Notes under the pieces: generated by a model | Told to the model about the DNA's origin: nothing | Database searches by the model: none | The model's input: the letters and a program-made list of their open reading frames with translations, nothing else | Part shown: positions 32,783 to 44,309 of the stretch, one piece after another | Layout of the letters: each line of letters starts with the position of its first letter | Position numbering within the stretch: the first letter of the stretch is position 1 | Position numbers and translations under genes: made by a program | Assembly (NCBI GenBank): GCA_023213315.1 | Contig: JAKCPI010005620.1 | Coordinates: 1-64,000, forward strand | Direction of reading: 5' to 3' | Origin: Euborellia annulipes | Lineage: Eukaryota; Arthropoda; Insecta; Dermaptera; Anisolabididae | DNA: 64,000 nt

Positions 32783-33260
32783 TTACCTATATATTTATTA
32801 GCCTATATATAGGGAAAAAGTATTGGATTCATGTCGAAAAATCGCCCGAAAAATGGTCAGTCTATGTGTCTATGAACAAGATCCAAAAGAGGTATGAGAT
32901 TGAAATTTTATATTTAAGTTAGCCCCCCCGCCTCCCCCCCCTGAGGAGTGAAAATAAACTTTTGAACAAAATCCGCCAAAAATTACTAGTACTTTACTGA
33001 TGTACTTTTTCAATTATTTTTTTTTTTTTTTTTTCAAATTTTTCAAAATTCGCTACAACGATTTTGATTTAAATTCATAAATCTACTATTTTTCTAGATG
33101 CTCTTTAAAAATTATAAGTTTTTTCTAAAACGTGTTTGAAGTTCGCTTTATTTTCATTGGAAGTATTCGTAGCTCAGCGCCATCTATGAAATGCAAGTGG
33201 TCAAGTTTTAAACTAAAGTGCTATGGGCAACTAAATATATCTCTGTCACACCAGATTTTT
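32783..33260 (-). mobile_element. HP element, reverse, with rearranged right part
   Basis: AT hairpin CTTACCTATATATTTATTAG..AGGGAAAAAGTATTGG, then a shortened microsatellite region and TACTAGTACTTTACTGATGT. The usual X-box block is replaced by CAGCGCCATCTATGAAATGC and AAGTGGTCAAGTTTTAAAC. The large hairpin is cut to GTCACACCAGATTTTT. The same replacement sequence occurs at 51205-51260. Confidence 0.8.
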
Positions 33261-33401
33261 ATAAAAATACTAACCGCCTTTAGAAAGGAAGTACAGAAGC
33301 CTCTTCATCTTAAGTGTGATAATTTTAGTTAATTAAATAAACATTATTAGTTGAAGAGATGATATTAAATTTAAAATGAGTTTTTTTTTTTATTATTATA
33401 G

Positions 33402-33793
33402 AATGGAATCGGGATGGATTTTCAACCCGCCAAGAGAAAGAGAAGTTGATCCAAAGGGCTTTGAAGTTCCCATTTGGTTTTGTCGTTCTCTTTCCCTCGG
33501 CGTTTGACAATTCCGACGGAAGTCCGCTCAACTTCCGCCCCGGGAGCACACGTACCCACTATGCGATTTGCTCTATTCTTCCTAAATGGGAGGGGGAGGA
33601 GGAGGGATGGACCAAAACCGACCAACCCCGTGGTAGTAGAGTTCGATACGCGACAGCCGTCGACGACAAGCCCAAGCCCCAGCACACACGGGCCATTACG
33701 TTAAACGCTTCTGTCCGATCACCTGTAACCGTCGCATCCGATTTCCTGAAGAAAGCAAATGCCATTTTAAACGGTGCCATTTTGTTGAAATGA
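33402..33793 (+). CDS. candidate terminal coding exon, unknown product
   Basis: A polypyrimidine tract ending TATTATTATAG (33391-33401) could be a splice acceptor. From there one frame stays open for about 130 codons to a TGA at 33791-33793. The block is CpG- and GC-rich in an AT-rich window. The translation starts WNRDGFSTRQEKEKLIQRAL and includes KWEGEEEGWTKTDQ and KPKPQHTRAI; I recognise no domain. An AATAAA follows 30 nt later. Other frames on both strands are also open (87 codons minus), so a CpG-rich promoter or first exon on the other strand is an alternative: ETS-like CGGAAGT/ACTTCCG and two GCCATTTT (YY1-like) words lie inside. Confidence 0.35.
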
Positions 33794-33822
33794 AAACCAA
33801 CAAAGCCCCGGAGCTCAAATCG

Positions 33823-33828
33823 AATAAA
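33823..33828 (+). terminator. possible polyadenylation signal AATAAA
   Basis: AATAAA lies 30 nt after the stop of the candidate exon and is followed within 35 nt by a T-rich stretch (GTTCTCTTTTTTTTCC). AATAAA is common by chance in this AT-rich DNA, so it supports the exon only because of its position. Confidence 0.3.
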
Positions 33829-35357
33829 CGTTCAAAAATGATTGTTATCTGTTCTCTTTTTTTTCCAATTACTGCACAAATTCATTTCTTCATTTCCAAG
33901 CGATATACGACACAAATTGTCTTGAATTCATGACATTCCAAAATCTTATGTTCCATCCTGGATTTTAAAGAGTTTAATTAAAGAAAAAATTTTTTTTGAA
34001 TCTCATAGATTTTTATACACTTTGAAATTTTTTTTTAATTTCCTTTTTCGGCTTTAATTTTCATTACTTGTTTTTTTGAGGCTATCCATCGAAAATTAAG
34101 GGGGCATGGGAACGAAGTGGATACGCATGTTTTTCCCGATAAGATGGCGTAGTGTGTCATAAAAACTATGCCCACAAATGAAGTAATTCAAAAATTTGCC
34201 AAGAGATGTCAGAATGGTAGCTAATAATATTTAATGCATTTGGTTGATTTTCCTTGATCTTTTAACAATAAATACTTTATAAATGTTATTATATATTATG
34301 TATCTTTTATAAAAGCATAAAAATATATAAATATAGGCCAGATATAGGCTAATACTATATAGTCTGTTAGACTAGCCCGCCATCTATTGCAAGAATGCTG
34401 AACTAATTTGACAGTTGGTTTTTTTTAAATAAATCATCTAAGCTTATTTTAAAAATTTTTTAATTAATATGTGTTTAATAATAACAATAAATTCATTTTT
34501 AAATTTAAAAAAAATTAAAGATTATTGGGACTGATCGTCCCGAAGGGAATTTATGCATGCTGATACAAAAAGATTCCACATGCATGCTTGTCAAGTTTGC
34601 AGTTGCCTGTGTAGCCGCCTTTATTTCTCATTTTGATTGAAAGTGCCTCGGTAAATGAATCCACATAGATATAACATTTTTTGTCCTTAATAATTATAAA
34701 GTAATTAAGCTAACAGGTAAACAGAGAGAGGGGGTGTTTTAAATGTTAAACTCTACTCTGGCAAATTTATTTATAACTTAATTATAGGCCAGACACTTTG
34801 TCAATTGGGATTTATTGTGGTTTTTGGGGTTTTTCCTGGCGGCCATTGACACACAAAATAACGAGTGCGGAATTCATAATTCATTTAGGGAATTAAAAGA
34901 GAATTATATTACGTGCAATTTACCTAAGATATCCTCTCACCTTTTTTTTTTTAATCATCTTTTTATTAATAATAAAAAATTTTATAAAAATGGACGCTTT
35001 TAAAAAAATTATTAAGCTTTTTATGGAACATTTTATTAACTTCAATCATTAAAATATTTTAATTATTTGTAAATAAAATTATTACGAATAAATTAAAAGT
35101 TTTGTTCTAAATTAAAATAATTTTCTTTTATTGAGACTTTATAAAAAATTGTTTTCCTCTCTAAATATAGCTACACATAAAAATGATATTAGTACTTAAG
35201 TAAATTGATATGGCCATTTATTAAAAATATGATGAATACAGGCATGTAGCCAGATTAAAACTCCTCTCCCAACTTGAAAACTCGAAAAATAAATAAATAA
35301 AAATATTAGAAAGAGAAATGTGAAATTTTACATGCTAATAAAATTATGAAAAATATT
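33829..35357. other. AT-rich stretch, nothing recognised
   Basis: Small GC-richer segments at 34090-34160 and 34540-34620 have no frame or partner repeat. A minor inverted word GCATGC..GCATGC occurs at 34554-34586. Confidence 0.45.
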
Positions 35358-35759
35358 TTAATGTCTGCGTCTCGAAAAACCGTTAGGACACGATTGACTG
35401 CCGAGTTACTCTAGGCTGCAAGAGATGGCGTTAGTTTTCCCATAGGAATACAAGAGATGTATTCCATTTCATTTGAAAGTTTCCAGCTAATTAATTAAGG
35501 GTAAAAAATTAATTATTTTTTAACATAATGATTACAAATTTAATTATCTATAAGTTATAGAGCGAATTTTTTTAAAATATCTTTTATTTAATGCGATTAA
35601 TCTAAAAAAAAATTTATTTTTTCGAAAATGAAAAAAAGGGCTTCTAAAAGTTGTAGACATTTTAAATAGCTTTAATTTTAAAAAAATTTGAGGTCGATAG
35701 CTTCACAATTGTGGCCGCTGGAATCTCCCAAAATTAGCACCCCGAGACGCGCACCTTAA
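35358..35759. mobile_element. TTAA-flanked MITE, family TT
   Basis: Starts TTAATGTCTGCGTCTCGAAA and ends CCGAGACGCGCACCTTAA. Other copies begin TTAAGGTGCGCGTCTCG, so the 5' end is mutated. The 402-bp interior (GAGATGGCGTTAGTTTTCCC, CAGCTAATTAATTAAGGG, ATTTAATGCGATTAATCT, GAGGTCGATAGCTTCACAAT) matches three other copies. TTAA flanks resemble piggyBac-type targeting, but the terminal bases are not the usual CCY. Confidence 0.85.
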
Positions 35760-36616
35760 ATTCTAAAAATTGACAGAGGGAGGTAATCTCTTGATCGTCA
35801 AATATCATAATACCCCTCCCCCTCTCTCACAGAATATTTTTCTTCAATGAATTTAGTCTAATCGATTTGTATATAATTTTTTTAATTAGTATACAAAATT
35901 AATTAGAAATTTGATATTTAAATAAAAAATTAGAATTAAAACGAATATATGCTAATGTAATCAAGAGCGACCCCAAGGGGACTAAAACTATCCTATCTGT
36001 GTGTATGTTTGGATAAGATCAGAAGTTGTTTATAATGGAAATTAAATATATACAAAGAGACAATTAAAAGACCAAATGATTGTGAATTTTATTTAAAAAG
36101 ATAAGCGATATGAACAAAAGTCATCATTTGAGGTAATACAATTAAATTTCTCTCTGTGATATTAAGGTGTAATCACAACTAGGGTGATATTTTACTGTTG
36201 ATTTATATTATTACTTAATGGCCGATTTATCCCCAAGAGCCATATCATGCACATGCCTTGGATATTTCTAAGTTCAGTTTGAATTCTAAACTCTAATTCC
36301 ATTCAAATTCCCTGTAACTAATGCTACATATTAACAAATATTATACTCTCCACCTGGTACTAAGATTGCTAGAGAATCTAAGATATTTTACTTCCTCTAA
36401 TTATTATATTTATATAATAATAAATGGAAAATAATTAAATATGATCGTAAAAAACTCATCGATTAAATTAAATTTCAAATCTCATAGGGTGGTCATCTCA
36501 AGTTTGCTTAGGAGGGTGGGCAAAAAATTATTTATCTTTAACTCATCCCCCTCCCCCACACAACACACCAGAAGGCATAAACTTACACTAGATATTTTGG
36601 AAGCTTGATCAATAAT
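35760..36616. other. AT-rich stretch, nothing recognised
   Basis: A C-rich segment at 36545-36570 may be a transposon-end relic. No gene. Confidence 0.45.
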
Positions 36617-37372
36617 ATTAAAATTATAGTTTTATTATAATTTTTATTTTATTGAAAATGGTGATTTTGTTACGGTACTTTAAAAAAAATTTAATATTTT
36701 GCATATGGTTATAGAACTGTTAAATTTTTTATGAACATAAATTCCAGTACTGCATTCGACCCTCCCTAAAAAAAAACAAAAAAAAAATACATGACTGTAT
36801 TAATAGAGATCAAATTTTATTAAAAATATTTTCAAAAAAAATTCTTAAATTCTTAAAATTCTTAAGGACCACCCATGGGCGTAGCCAGACATCTTGTTAG
36901 GGGGAGGGGGGCAACCATTCGTTCGGACGAGAGAGGGGATTTGCAATTAAAATAAACATAGATTATTAATTATTTATTAAATATAATTATAATTAATTAT
37001 TTTTCTTATATAAAGTCATTTAAAAAAAATTCCCAATTGGAAAAGTATTTATTGGGTGTTTTTAATAGATAAAACATTTTCAGGACAAGCTAGGGGGGGG
37101 CATTGGCCCCCTGCCCCACTCTGACTACGCCCATGGGACCACCGACTTCGCACCACGGGAATAATAAAGACGAAGAAAGAAGAAGACTGTAACTTCTTAT
37201 TATTAACTTAACATTAGACTATTATTAGTACTTATTGAAAAAAATTAAGAAATTTAAATAAATTTTACAAATATTTAATTTTAAAGATTAATTTAAAAAA
37301 ATAAATATATTTTAATAATTTTTAATGTATTTTTATTTTTTTTTAATTTTCGGGGAAAGGGCAAATGTCCAG
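36617..37372 (+). repeat. ~750-bp tandem duplication, unit 1
   Basis: From AAAATTATAGTTTTATTATA to GAAAGGGCAAATGTCC this is repeated at 37410-38160 with only a few differences, almost all in homopolymer length. Each unit contains a complete hAT-like MITE. The spacer (37373-37409) reads AGGGGCGCCGGAACGAATTT and a G run. Confidence 0.9.
36874..37135. mobile_element. hAT-like MITE, copy 1, 8-bp TSD
   Basis: Inverted ends CATGGGCGTAGCCAGA / TCTGACTACGCCCATG are flanked by GGACCACC on both sides (36866-36873, 37136-37143). The 262-bp interior is A/T-rich, with a G-rich block at each end. Non-coding. Confidence 0.85.
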
Positions 37373-37409
37373 GGGCGCCGGAACGAATTTGAATCAGGGG
37401 GGGGGGGCA

Positions 37410-38160
37410 AAAATTATAGTTTTATTATAATTTTTATTTTATTGAAAATGGTGATTTTGTTACGGTACTTAAAAAAAATTTAATATTTTGCATATGGTTA
37501 TAGAACTGTTAAATTTTTTATGAACATAAATTCCAGTACTGCATTCGACCCTCCCTAAAAAAAACAAAAAAACAAATACATGACTGTATTAATAGAGATC
37601 AAATTTTATTAAAAATATTTTCAAAAAAAACTTCTTAAATTCTTAAAATTCTTAAGGACCACCCATGGGCGTAGCCAGACATCTTGTTAGGGGGAGGGGG
37701 GCAACCATTCGTTCGGACGAGAGAGGGGATTTGCAATTAAAATAAACATAGATTATTAATTATTTATTAAATATAATTATAATTAATTATTTTTCTTATA
37801 TAAAGTCATTTAAAAAAAAAATTCCCAATTGGAAAAGTATTTATTTGTTTTTAATAGATAAAACATTTTCAGGACAAGCTAGGGGGGGGGGCATTGGCCC
37901 CCCTGCCCCCCTCTGACTACGCCCATGGGACCACCGACTTCGCACCACGGGAATAATAAAGACGAAGAAAGAAGAAGACTGTAACTTCTTATTATTAACT
38001 TAACATTAGACTATTATTAGTACTTATTGAAAAAAATTAAGAAATTTAAATAAATTTTACAAATATTTAATTTTAAAGATTAATTTAAAAAATAAATATA
38101 TTTAATAATTTTTAATGTATTTTTATTTTTTTTAAATTTTCGGGGAAAGGGCAAATGTCC
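37410..38160 (+). repeat. ~750-bp tandem duplication, unit 2
   Basis: Copy of 36617-37372 including the MITE, the GGAATAATAAAGACGAAG segment and the end GAAAGGGCAAATGTCC, after which the sequence differs (CCCTTTCCTTAAAATG). The high identity means a recent duplication or an assembly repeat. Confidence 0.9.
37664..37927. mobile_element. hAT-like MITE, copy 2 (by duplication)
   Basis: Same ends and same GGACCACC flanks as copy 1. It arose with the segmental duplication, not by a second transposition, because the flanks are also the same. Confidence 0.85.
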
Positions 38161-39265
38161 CCCTTTCCTTAAAATGAAGTCCCTGGCTTCTCTGTATGAT
38201 GACGTAGGCCTATATTATACTCTTTTGTTTTTATTGAAGGGGTTGTTATGAAATACTAAGCGAAAGTCAAATGATTTTGTTCTCTTATTCTTGGCTAGTA
38301 TTATTACGAGAGCCCTTTTCATTGAATGCCGGCTAGGAATCTCTCCACTGACTGAGTCTCTGAGCGCGCCTGCTGCTAGGCAGCCAGCAAAGCCTAAGTA
38401 GTAGCAGCTGAGAGCAAGCTCCCTTTCAAAGGGAATATGTGGTTTTATTTATTTATTTTATTTTTTTCTGAAATGATAAATCTAAGATTTTTGTGTGAGG
38501 GCATTTTGACGTGCAGACAGTTATTTTTTAAGATTACAAAATAATACCAATAGATTTTGTTAATTTTTTTGAATTTTGAAAATTCCAATTTAACTAATTA
38601 AATGTGAGATTTATATTGATTGTGAATCAAAGTCCCGTCTCCAAGTCTCCGACCCGGGATTTCCAGCATCAGTCTGCTTTCTTTTGTACCAATATTTTGT
38701 CTGAAATTCCTTTCCCTGGAATCACAGTCATAAGACAAAGAAAAAAATTTTCGAGAGAAACAATTTAGCATCTCGCTCAGACCGTTTGTCCTAGAATCTC
38801 AGAGTAGCAAGTTAAAAATAGTTAAATATCTATTAACTAAGAGAAATAATAAAAGCCCAAATTTCTAATTGTTTTGTGAACTTTATTACATTGGCCTTAA
38901 ATCACTTTGGAAAAAAAATATCACAAAGATTTGTCTATTTTTGTTCTTGAAAGTAGTTTATTTGAAACAAAGAAAGAAAATGAGCGATTCTATACAAAAG
39001 ATGTTGATTTAAAGTAAGAGGAGAAAGAGAGAGAATAAATCTTTCTCTCTTTTAGAAACGGAAATAAAAAAATCATCATCATCATCACCATCATCGAGTA
39101 ATAGCCTATTTATGATCTGTTGTTTATTTATGAAATGAAATGATTATTTATCTAGCCCTCCTTTTTCTCGCTTCTTTCTTCTCTCACTTTTAGTAATGCA
39201 TCAGGAGACTCCATCTCTCTCATTTTTATAATTTGAAAATGAAAACTCAATCATCCGACAGTTTA
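38161..39265. other. non-coding stretch with a GC-richer island at 38320-38430
   Basis: The island CGCCTGCTGCTAGGCAGCC ... AGTAGTAGCAGCTGAGAGC has small inverted words and a CAGCTG E-box but no frame or splice pattern. A CAT trinucleotide repeat lies at 39073-39095. Confidence 0.4.
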
Positions 39266-39508
39266 TTTTACTTACTCTTACCTATATATGTTAATATTAT
39301 ATAGAGGGAAAGTATTGGATTCATGTCAAAAATTTGATGTCGAGATTTGGATGGATATACACGTTTTGAGGTCACCTGAGTCCAAAAAAATTGGTTTTTG
39401 CAACATGGTCTGCTATGTCTGTGTGTGTTCAATTTAAACCATGAAGAAATTGAGCTAGGTGGTTGAAATTTTATATTTAAGCTAGACCCTCCCCTGAGGC
39501 GTGAAAAT
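39266..39508 (-). mobile_element. HP element, reverse, left end only
   Basis: AT hairpin ACTTACTCTTACCTATATAT..TAGAGGGAAAGTATTGG, ATTTGATGTCGAGATTTGG, TGAGTCCAAAAAAATTGG, TTGAGCTAGGTGGTTGAAAT and GAGGCGTGAAAATAAGC. It stops at the SINE-A target site; the sequence after the SINE is not HP. Confidence 0.8.
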
Positions 39509-39521
39509 AAGCCTACAACAA

Positions 39522-39769
39522 GCCGGGTGTGGCGAGAAGTAGCGCCCACCTCCTTCCAAACGTCGGGGTTCGGCCCAGGCAGTCCGATGATTTATTTAGC
39601 CATTTGGATACCAGATGGCTAAATAGAAATGCTGAACCCAAATAGATAATATTATATTACAACGGTTATCGTCAAAGTCTTAAATGGCCTAAGTTGCCGA
39701 AAAGACAGTGTGAAGGGTGTGAGGTGAGGTGAATGAGAAAAAAGTGTGAAGTTGAAAAAAAAAAAAAAA
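39522..39769 (+). mobile_element. SINE-A copy with 13-bp TSD and many small deletions
   Basis: Flanked by AAGCCTACAACAA (39509-39521, 39770-39782). Compared with other copies it lacks single bases in short runs: GTTCGGCCCAGG for GTTCGGACCCCAGG, GATTTATTTAGCC for GATTTTATTTAAGCC, GGCTAAATAG for GGCTTAAATAAG. Despite the perfect TSD the body is therefore unusually shortened. Confidence 0.9.
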
Positions 39770-39782
39770 AAGCCTACAACAA

Positions 39783-41730
39783 TAATTACAAATAATTATT
39801 CTTTATTTTTGTCAAACAAACATACTTTAAAGTTTTTTTCATATAGGCCTATAGACTATAAATTAATGTATAATTCGTACAATTCTATTATTTTAAATTA
39901 TAAATTATAGGTATTTTCATTATTTGATTTTTTATTATTTCAGTGTAATAATTGTATATAATCTTTTTGTCTTACGTCAAGTACTATGCAAATCCTACTA
40001 TACTAAATTTATCACTTATATACAATTTTTTATGAGAAACAATACTTCTAGTATTTGAATTTTTTTAGACATATATAATAATTCCTTCTATTAAAATATA
40101 TAACTTTAGTTTTCAAAGATATAGGCCCTAATTAAAATTGTAACGAAGGTAACTAACTTGTAAGATAAATACTGAAACAATTCAACGAGATTTTTTATTT
40201 ACTAAATGCTTTTGACAATCAGAATAGCCATACAGACTTTTTTAAATTTTTTTAAAATTGTTTTTATCTTCATTATAAGGTTAAAATCGACCAATTACAA
40301 CAATAGAATTGAATATTTAGATCTATCATCAATATTTTCTATACAACAGACAACTCCGCGTCAACAATGCAATTATCAATGTTGTTGGTACCTGATGATG
40401 TCAAATGAATAATCGAAACTGAGGAAGTAGCTCATATAATTCACTTGTAAGCCAATCCTGATAAAATTAATCCTGCAATTAGAATAAACTTGACGAAAAG
40501 AATTTAAAATTGTAAGACAAAATAATTGTTCTAGATAGATACATCAGTGACAGCTTTTTATTCCGAGGCAGAGTTGCTTTAAAAAGAGATTAATTCTCTT
40601 TTGTGATATCTAAAAAAAATAAGATAAATATTTAATAAAATCAGAGCAATTTCAAATATTTTTTTTTTTTTTTTCTTTAAATTATTCAAAGAAGATATAA
40701 TCAATTATGAATTAAGTGTCGACTTGAATTTAGATGTTATTCCACTGTTAAAATAATATTTAGAATAGACGTTTATTAAATATACAAGCGAATAAAATTA
40801 AAGGAATAATGTCAAGGATCATTAATAAATGTTTGTATAAACAACAAGCTGATTAGTTGCTGACTGTTTTAAAAGAGAGACGTCTTCATCTTCTTCGTTT
40901 TATTCTTATTTGAATAATAGAGAAGAGGCAGAGAGTTTGCGATCATGATTCGAAACTCACCACTCAAGGGAGGTCATGGGTGGGAGGAGATCTCATAAAT
41001 AATTCGAAACAGATCTTTTGTGTGTAATATGAGACATGCCCGGACTCCTTTCTGATTCATGTCCGAAATTCAAATAAGATTTGCCTACCACCCCCCCCCC
41101 CCCTCTCCCCTAGTAAATGTTAAGTCGAAAGGATTTGTACTAACTCTCTCTCTCCCGTTTCCCATATCAAGTCACTAGAGTAAACAAGCACACAAAACTT
41201 TCAAGTCAAGTTCAAGTAAATGGCAAGTAAATATTTGTTAAAGTTTATGAATCGAATATTATATTTTGATATTAATTACTTATAAGAGCAGGTAGCCTTA
41301 AACCAGATGAAGAGATTGTGTAGATTAAATCGTCATTTTATCAAAGAGACAAAAAAAAAAAAAAAACTCGCTTCATCTTTTTGAAATTAAATAAGTATTT
41401 ATCTTACAAAATCTCTTTGGTGTTATTTCATATAAATTTAAATGTAATCTCCGGGGAAATAAATAAATCATTATTTTGAGTACGATATAATATTTTAAAT
41501 ATCAAAGGGCTGTTTTCTTAAAATTTGGTCGATCCCAAGGGATAAAATTATTATTGAGAGATCAATATTAGATTAGTTTTCTCTACTGTTTAAAATTACA
41601 ATTAATATAACGTTTTAGAAGGGGAGTGGAATTCAAGATTTTAACGGCGTAGATGTAACTAAAATAAGACTTATTTTTGCAGATTAACTGATTGATTTAA
41701 TAAATTGACGAAGATATTAAATGAGTGAGT
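39783..41730. other. AT-rich stretch, mostly unrecognised
   Basis: Apart from the hammerhead-like motif at 40392-40418, nothing is recognised. A C13 tract lies at 41090-41102. The 68-codon frame at 40206-40412 has no supporting context. Confidence 0.45.
40392..40418 (+). ncRNA. hammerhead-like core with decayed stem II
   Basis: CTGATGA (40392-40398), then TGTCAAATGAATAATC and GAAACTG (GAAA 40415-40418). Core bases match the hammerhead consensus, but stem II is reduced to a few possible pairs. No inverted partner was found nearby. Confidence 0.3.
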
Positions 41731-42083
41731 CAACTAAGTTTATTTTCTCTAACCAGGGCCGACGTTTCTGTCACATTCAAGACCATCATCAGAGTCAAGC
41801 TATTGTCAACAACAACCTCTTTGGATTCATTTAGAAATTTGTTTAAAGTACGCATTACAGGTATAGTAAATACAATTATGTCAATGTCCAAATTAGAGGG
41901 TGTATTTACCATACTCAAACCTTAACAAAATCGTAGCTAATAATGTAATAATAATAATAATAATGTAATAACATAATGTATACTTTTTAAAAATGATCAA
42001 AATAACCTAATTGTTGACAATAGCATCTGAAGATGGTCCTAATTATGACAGATTTAAGCTTCAGGCTATAAATAAACTTAGCT
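41731..42083. mobile_element. foldback repeat with hammerhead-like cores in both arms
   Basis: Left arm 41731-41812 (CAACTAAGTTTATTTTCTC..GCTATTGTCAACAA) pairs with right arm 42011-42083 (TTGTTGACAATAGC..AAATAAACTTAGCTG). Each arm carries the CTGANGA-GGTC..GAC motif, intact on the minus strand of the left arm and mutated in the right (GATTT for GAAAC). The ~200-nt loop holds a (TAA)n microsatellite. The opposed short frames at 41725-41925 are arm sequence. Confidence 0.75.
41765..41792 (-). ncRNA. hammerhead-ribozyme-like core
   Basis: Minus strand: CTGATGA (41792-41786), TGGTC-TTGAATGT-GACA as a weak stem II, then GAAACGTCGGCCC (GAAA 41768-41765). GAAACGTC is the sequence most often seen downstream of Penelope-type hammerhead cores. 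Confidence 0.45.
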
Positions 42084-42355
42084 GCCTTCCTCTTTTAATG
42101 GCTTGATAAAAGACTTATTCGTGATAAAAGACATTTTTAGCATTAATCTTGATTTATTTTATCAAGTAAATAATAATAAATAAATAATTAATAACTTTAT
42201 TTGTTAATGATCCCATGAATGTATCCTCTATGTACCTATATATATAGGCAGCTTTTTAAAGTTAATACATACATCATCTGATACAGGAATAATGGCCGAA
42301 CCGTTGTGATTGTTTAAATTAATTACTATTGTTAATTGCTAACTAAAATAAACAA

Positions 42356-42512
42356 CCCTCGAGCCTAGGTGTAGTCGGTAGCGGGCTGGCCTTTTGTAAC
42401 AAGGATCGCGGGTCTCATGCGATAATTTATTTCAATTGAATTGGCTACCAATCCAGGTGAAAACAGGGTCTAAATGGCCTTCGTTGCCGAAAAAGACCTT
42501 AAAAGAAATATA
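42356..42512 (+). mobile_element. SINE-B copy
   Basis: tRNA-like head GAGCCTAGGTGTAGTCGGTA..GCGGGCTGGCC with degenerate B box (CGCGGGTCTCATGC). Body ATTTATTTCAATTGAATTGG, CTACCAATCCAGGTG and tail GTCTAAATGGCCTTCG-TTGCCGAAAAAGACC, with A/T-rich end. No clear target duplication. Confidence 0.6.
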
Positions 42513-43685
42513 TTGATATATATATATATTATATATATATAAAAAAATGAAATAAACCACGATTTATGCCAAATAATTCAATCTTTTTGTGTCAATCCTC
42601 TTTTGCCAAAAATATTTGATGGGGGGAGGGGGGGTTCAAGAAAATTTTTTTCAAACATTTGAAAAATTAAGATTATTTTAGGGTATTTTTGGTTTTTTTT
42701 TAGCTAGAGTAAATTACCCTATATGAAATATAATTTGTATTATAAAGCTTAAATATCTAGTCATGGTTTGGGTCCCATGGGGGGTGGGGGTTGAGCCCCC
42801 AAACCCCCCCCCCTGGCTACACATATGCCTGGTATAATAAGATTTAGAGTACCTAGCACTTTAAAAGCCCTACGTAATATTATAATCCAAATATTTATAT
42901 ATTTACTTCATAAGGATATAATATTAATATATTAATTTTATTTATATAAAAAAGCTTTTTAAAAAATACCCATTAAAAAACTCTCAAATCATAAAAATTA
43001 AAAATTATAATATGGCTAATAGGTTTCCTCCCTTCTCTTTCTTCATTTAATTCTAGTTCACATTTTCATTAAGTTTGCGAATTTTAATCCTTAGCGAGAT
43101 AAGCAGAAAAGAGCTACAAATGTGTTTTCATCTTAAGGGAATGTTGAAGCAATTGAAGGAAAGTTCTTTTGAATGTAACCTCATTAGATACCGTAGGTAG
43201 GGCACCTGATGCCTGCTGGCCTTTTTACACGTTAATTGTACTTAATTACAGAAGTTTGATTCATTTAAAATGTAATTTGATTGATCAAAAAAGTTTCGAA
43301 ATTTCTTTTATTAAAGTCAGTGAAAAGTTAACAAAAGTAAATTTCATGCCCTGAGTTTGATATGTAGAATTTGAATAAATAATAAACTCAAGATATAAGT
43401 AATTATATTAAAAAGTAAAAAATAAACATAAATATTTTAAGAAAGAAGATAAAAAAAAATGAAGAGAAAGAAAAAAGATAAATATTTATTTTTTGATAAA
43501 TTTACTAAGTAAATAAGTAATTAAAATGAGAAAAGATTTTTTTTCGGCATCACAGGCCAACATTTAAACAAACAAATGAACATTGTAAATTCATGATATA
43601 ATAACCTATCCGTCTATATTTAAATTAATTGTAATTAACAAAGCGTCTAGAATTAATTAAAATTTGAAAGACTTATTTAAAAAAT
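42513..43685. other. AT-rich stretch with a possible hAT-like relic
   Basis: GATGGGGGGAGGGGGGG at 42618-42634 and CCCCCCCCCTGGCTACAC at 42807-42824 resemble the G/C-rich ends of hAT-like elements seen elsewhere here, but clear termini are missing. A short frame at 43169-43354 has no support. Confidence 0.35.
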
Positions 43686-44309
43686 CGATAATGACTTCCC
43701 CAAAACTTTCTCGTATATTCGTTTGGAATGCTGACTGTGTGTGTGTGTGTGAACACGATTGATTAAAAACGCAAGCAGCTAGATCGATGAAATTTGGTAT
43801 ATACTCGTTACACAAAAATTATAGATTTCTATCAACTTTTGGAGAAAATACATCACCTGGAAGTAGTACTTTACCTAAAAAGTTTTTTCAAAAATTTTGA
43901 AATTTTCAATTAACGAAAAATGTGTTTTTTCTACGTTGATTATTTCAAAAACTATTCAGTTTTCGAAAAAATGTCAAAGACTTTTTAAAATAGAGTAATT
44001 TATCATAATATGTCAAAAATATTTAAAATTTTTGAAAAAACTTTTTAGGTAAAGTGCTACTTGCAAGTGATGTATTTACTCCAAAAGTTGATAGAAATCT
44101 ACAATTTTAGTGTAAAGAGTATATAGCCTACCAAATGCATAGATCTAGCTGCTTGCGTTTTTAAGCAATTGTGTTAACACACACACAGAGATAATGCCAA
44201 AAATGCTTTTTTTTTATTCAGGGATCTAAAACATCAAATTCTCGAAGTCGATTTTTTTGGCGATTAGAATACTTTCCCTTTATATACCATACTATACGAT
44301 AAAGTAAAA
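43686..44309. mobile_element. foldback element family FB2, copy 1
   Basis: Left arm about 43730-43915 (TGTGTGTGTGAACACGATTG, GCTAGATCGATGAAATTTGG, ATACATCACCTGGAAGTAGT, TTTACCTAAAAAG) is repeated in inverse at about 44025-44190. The ends carry CTTTCTCGTATA and TATACGATAAAGTA, a terminal hairpin like that of HP. The overall plan (hairpin end, CGAAGTCGA segment, TG microsatellite) parallels HP, suggesting distant kinship. Confidence 0.75.
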
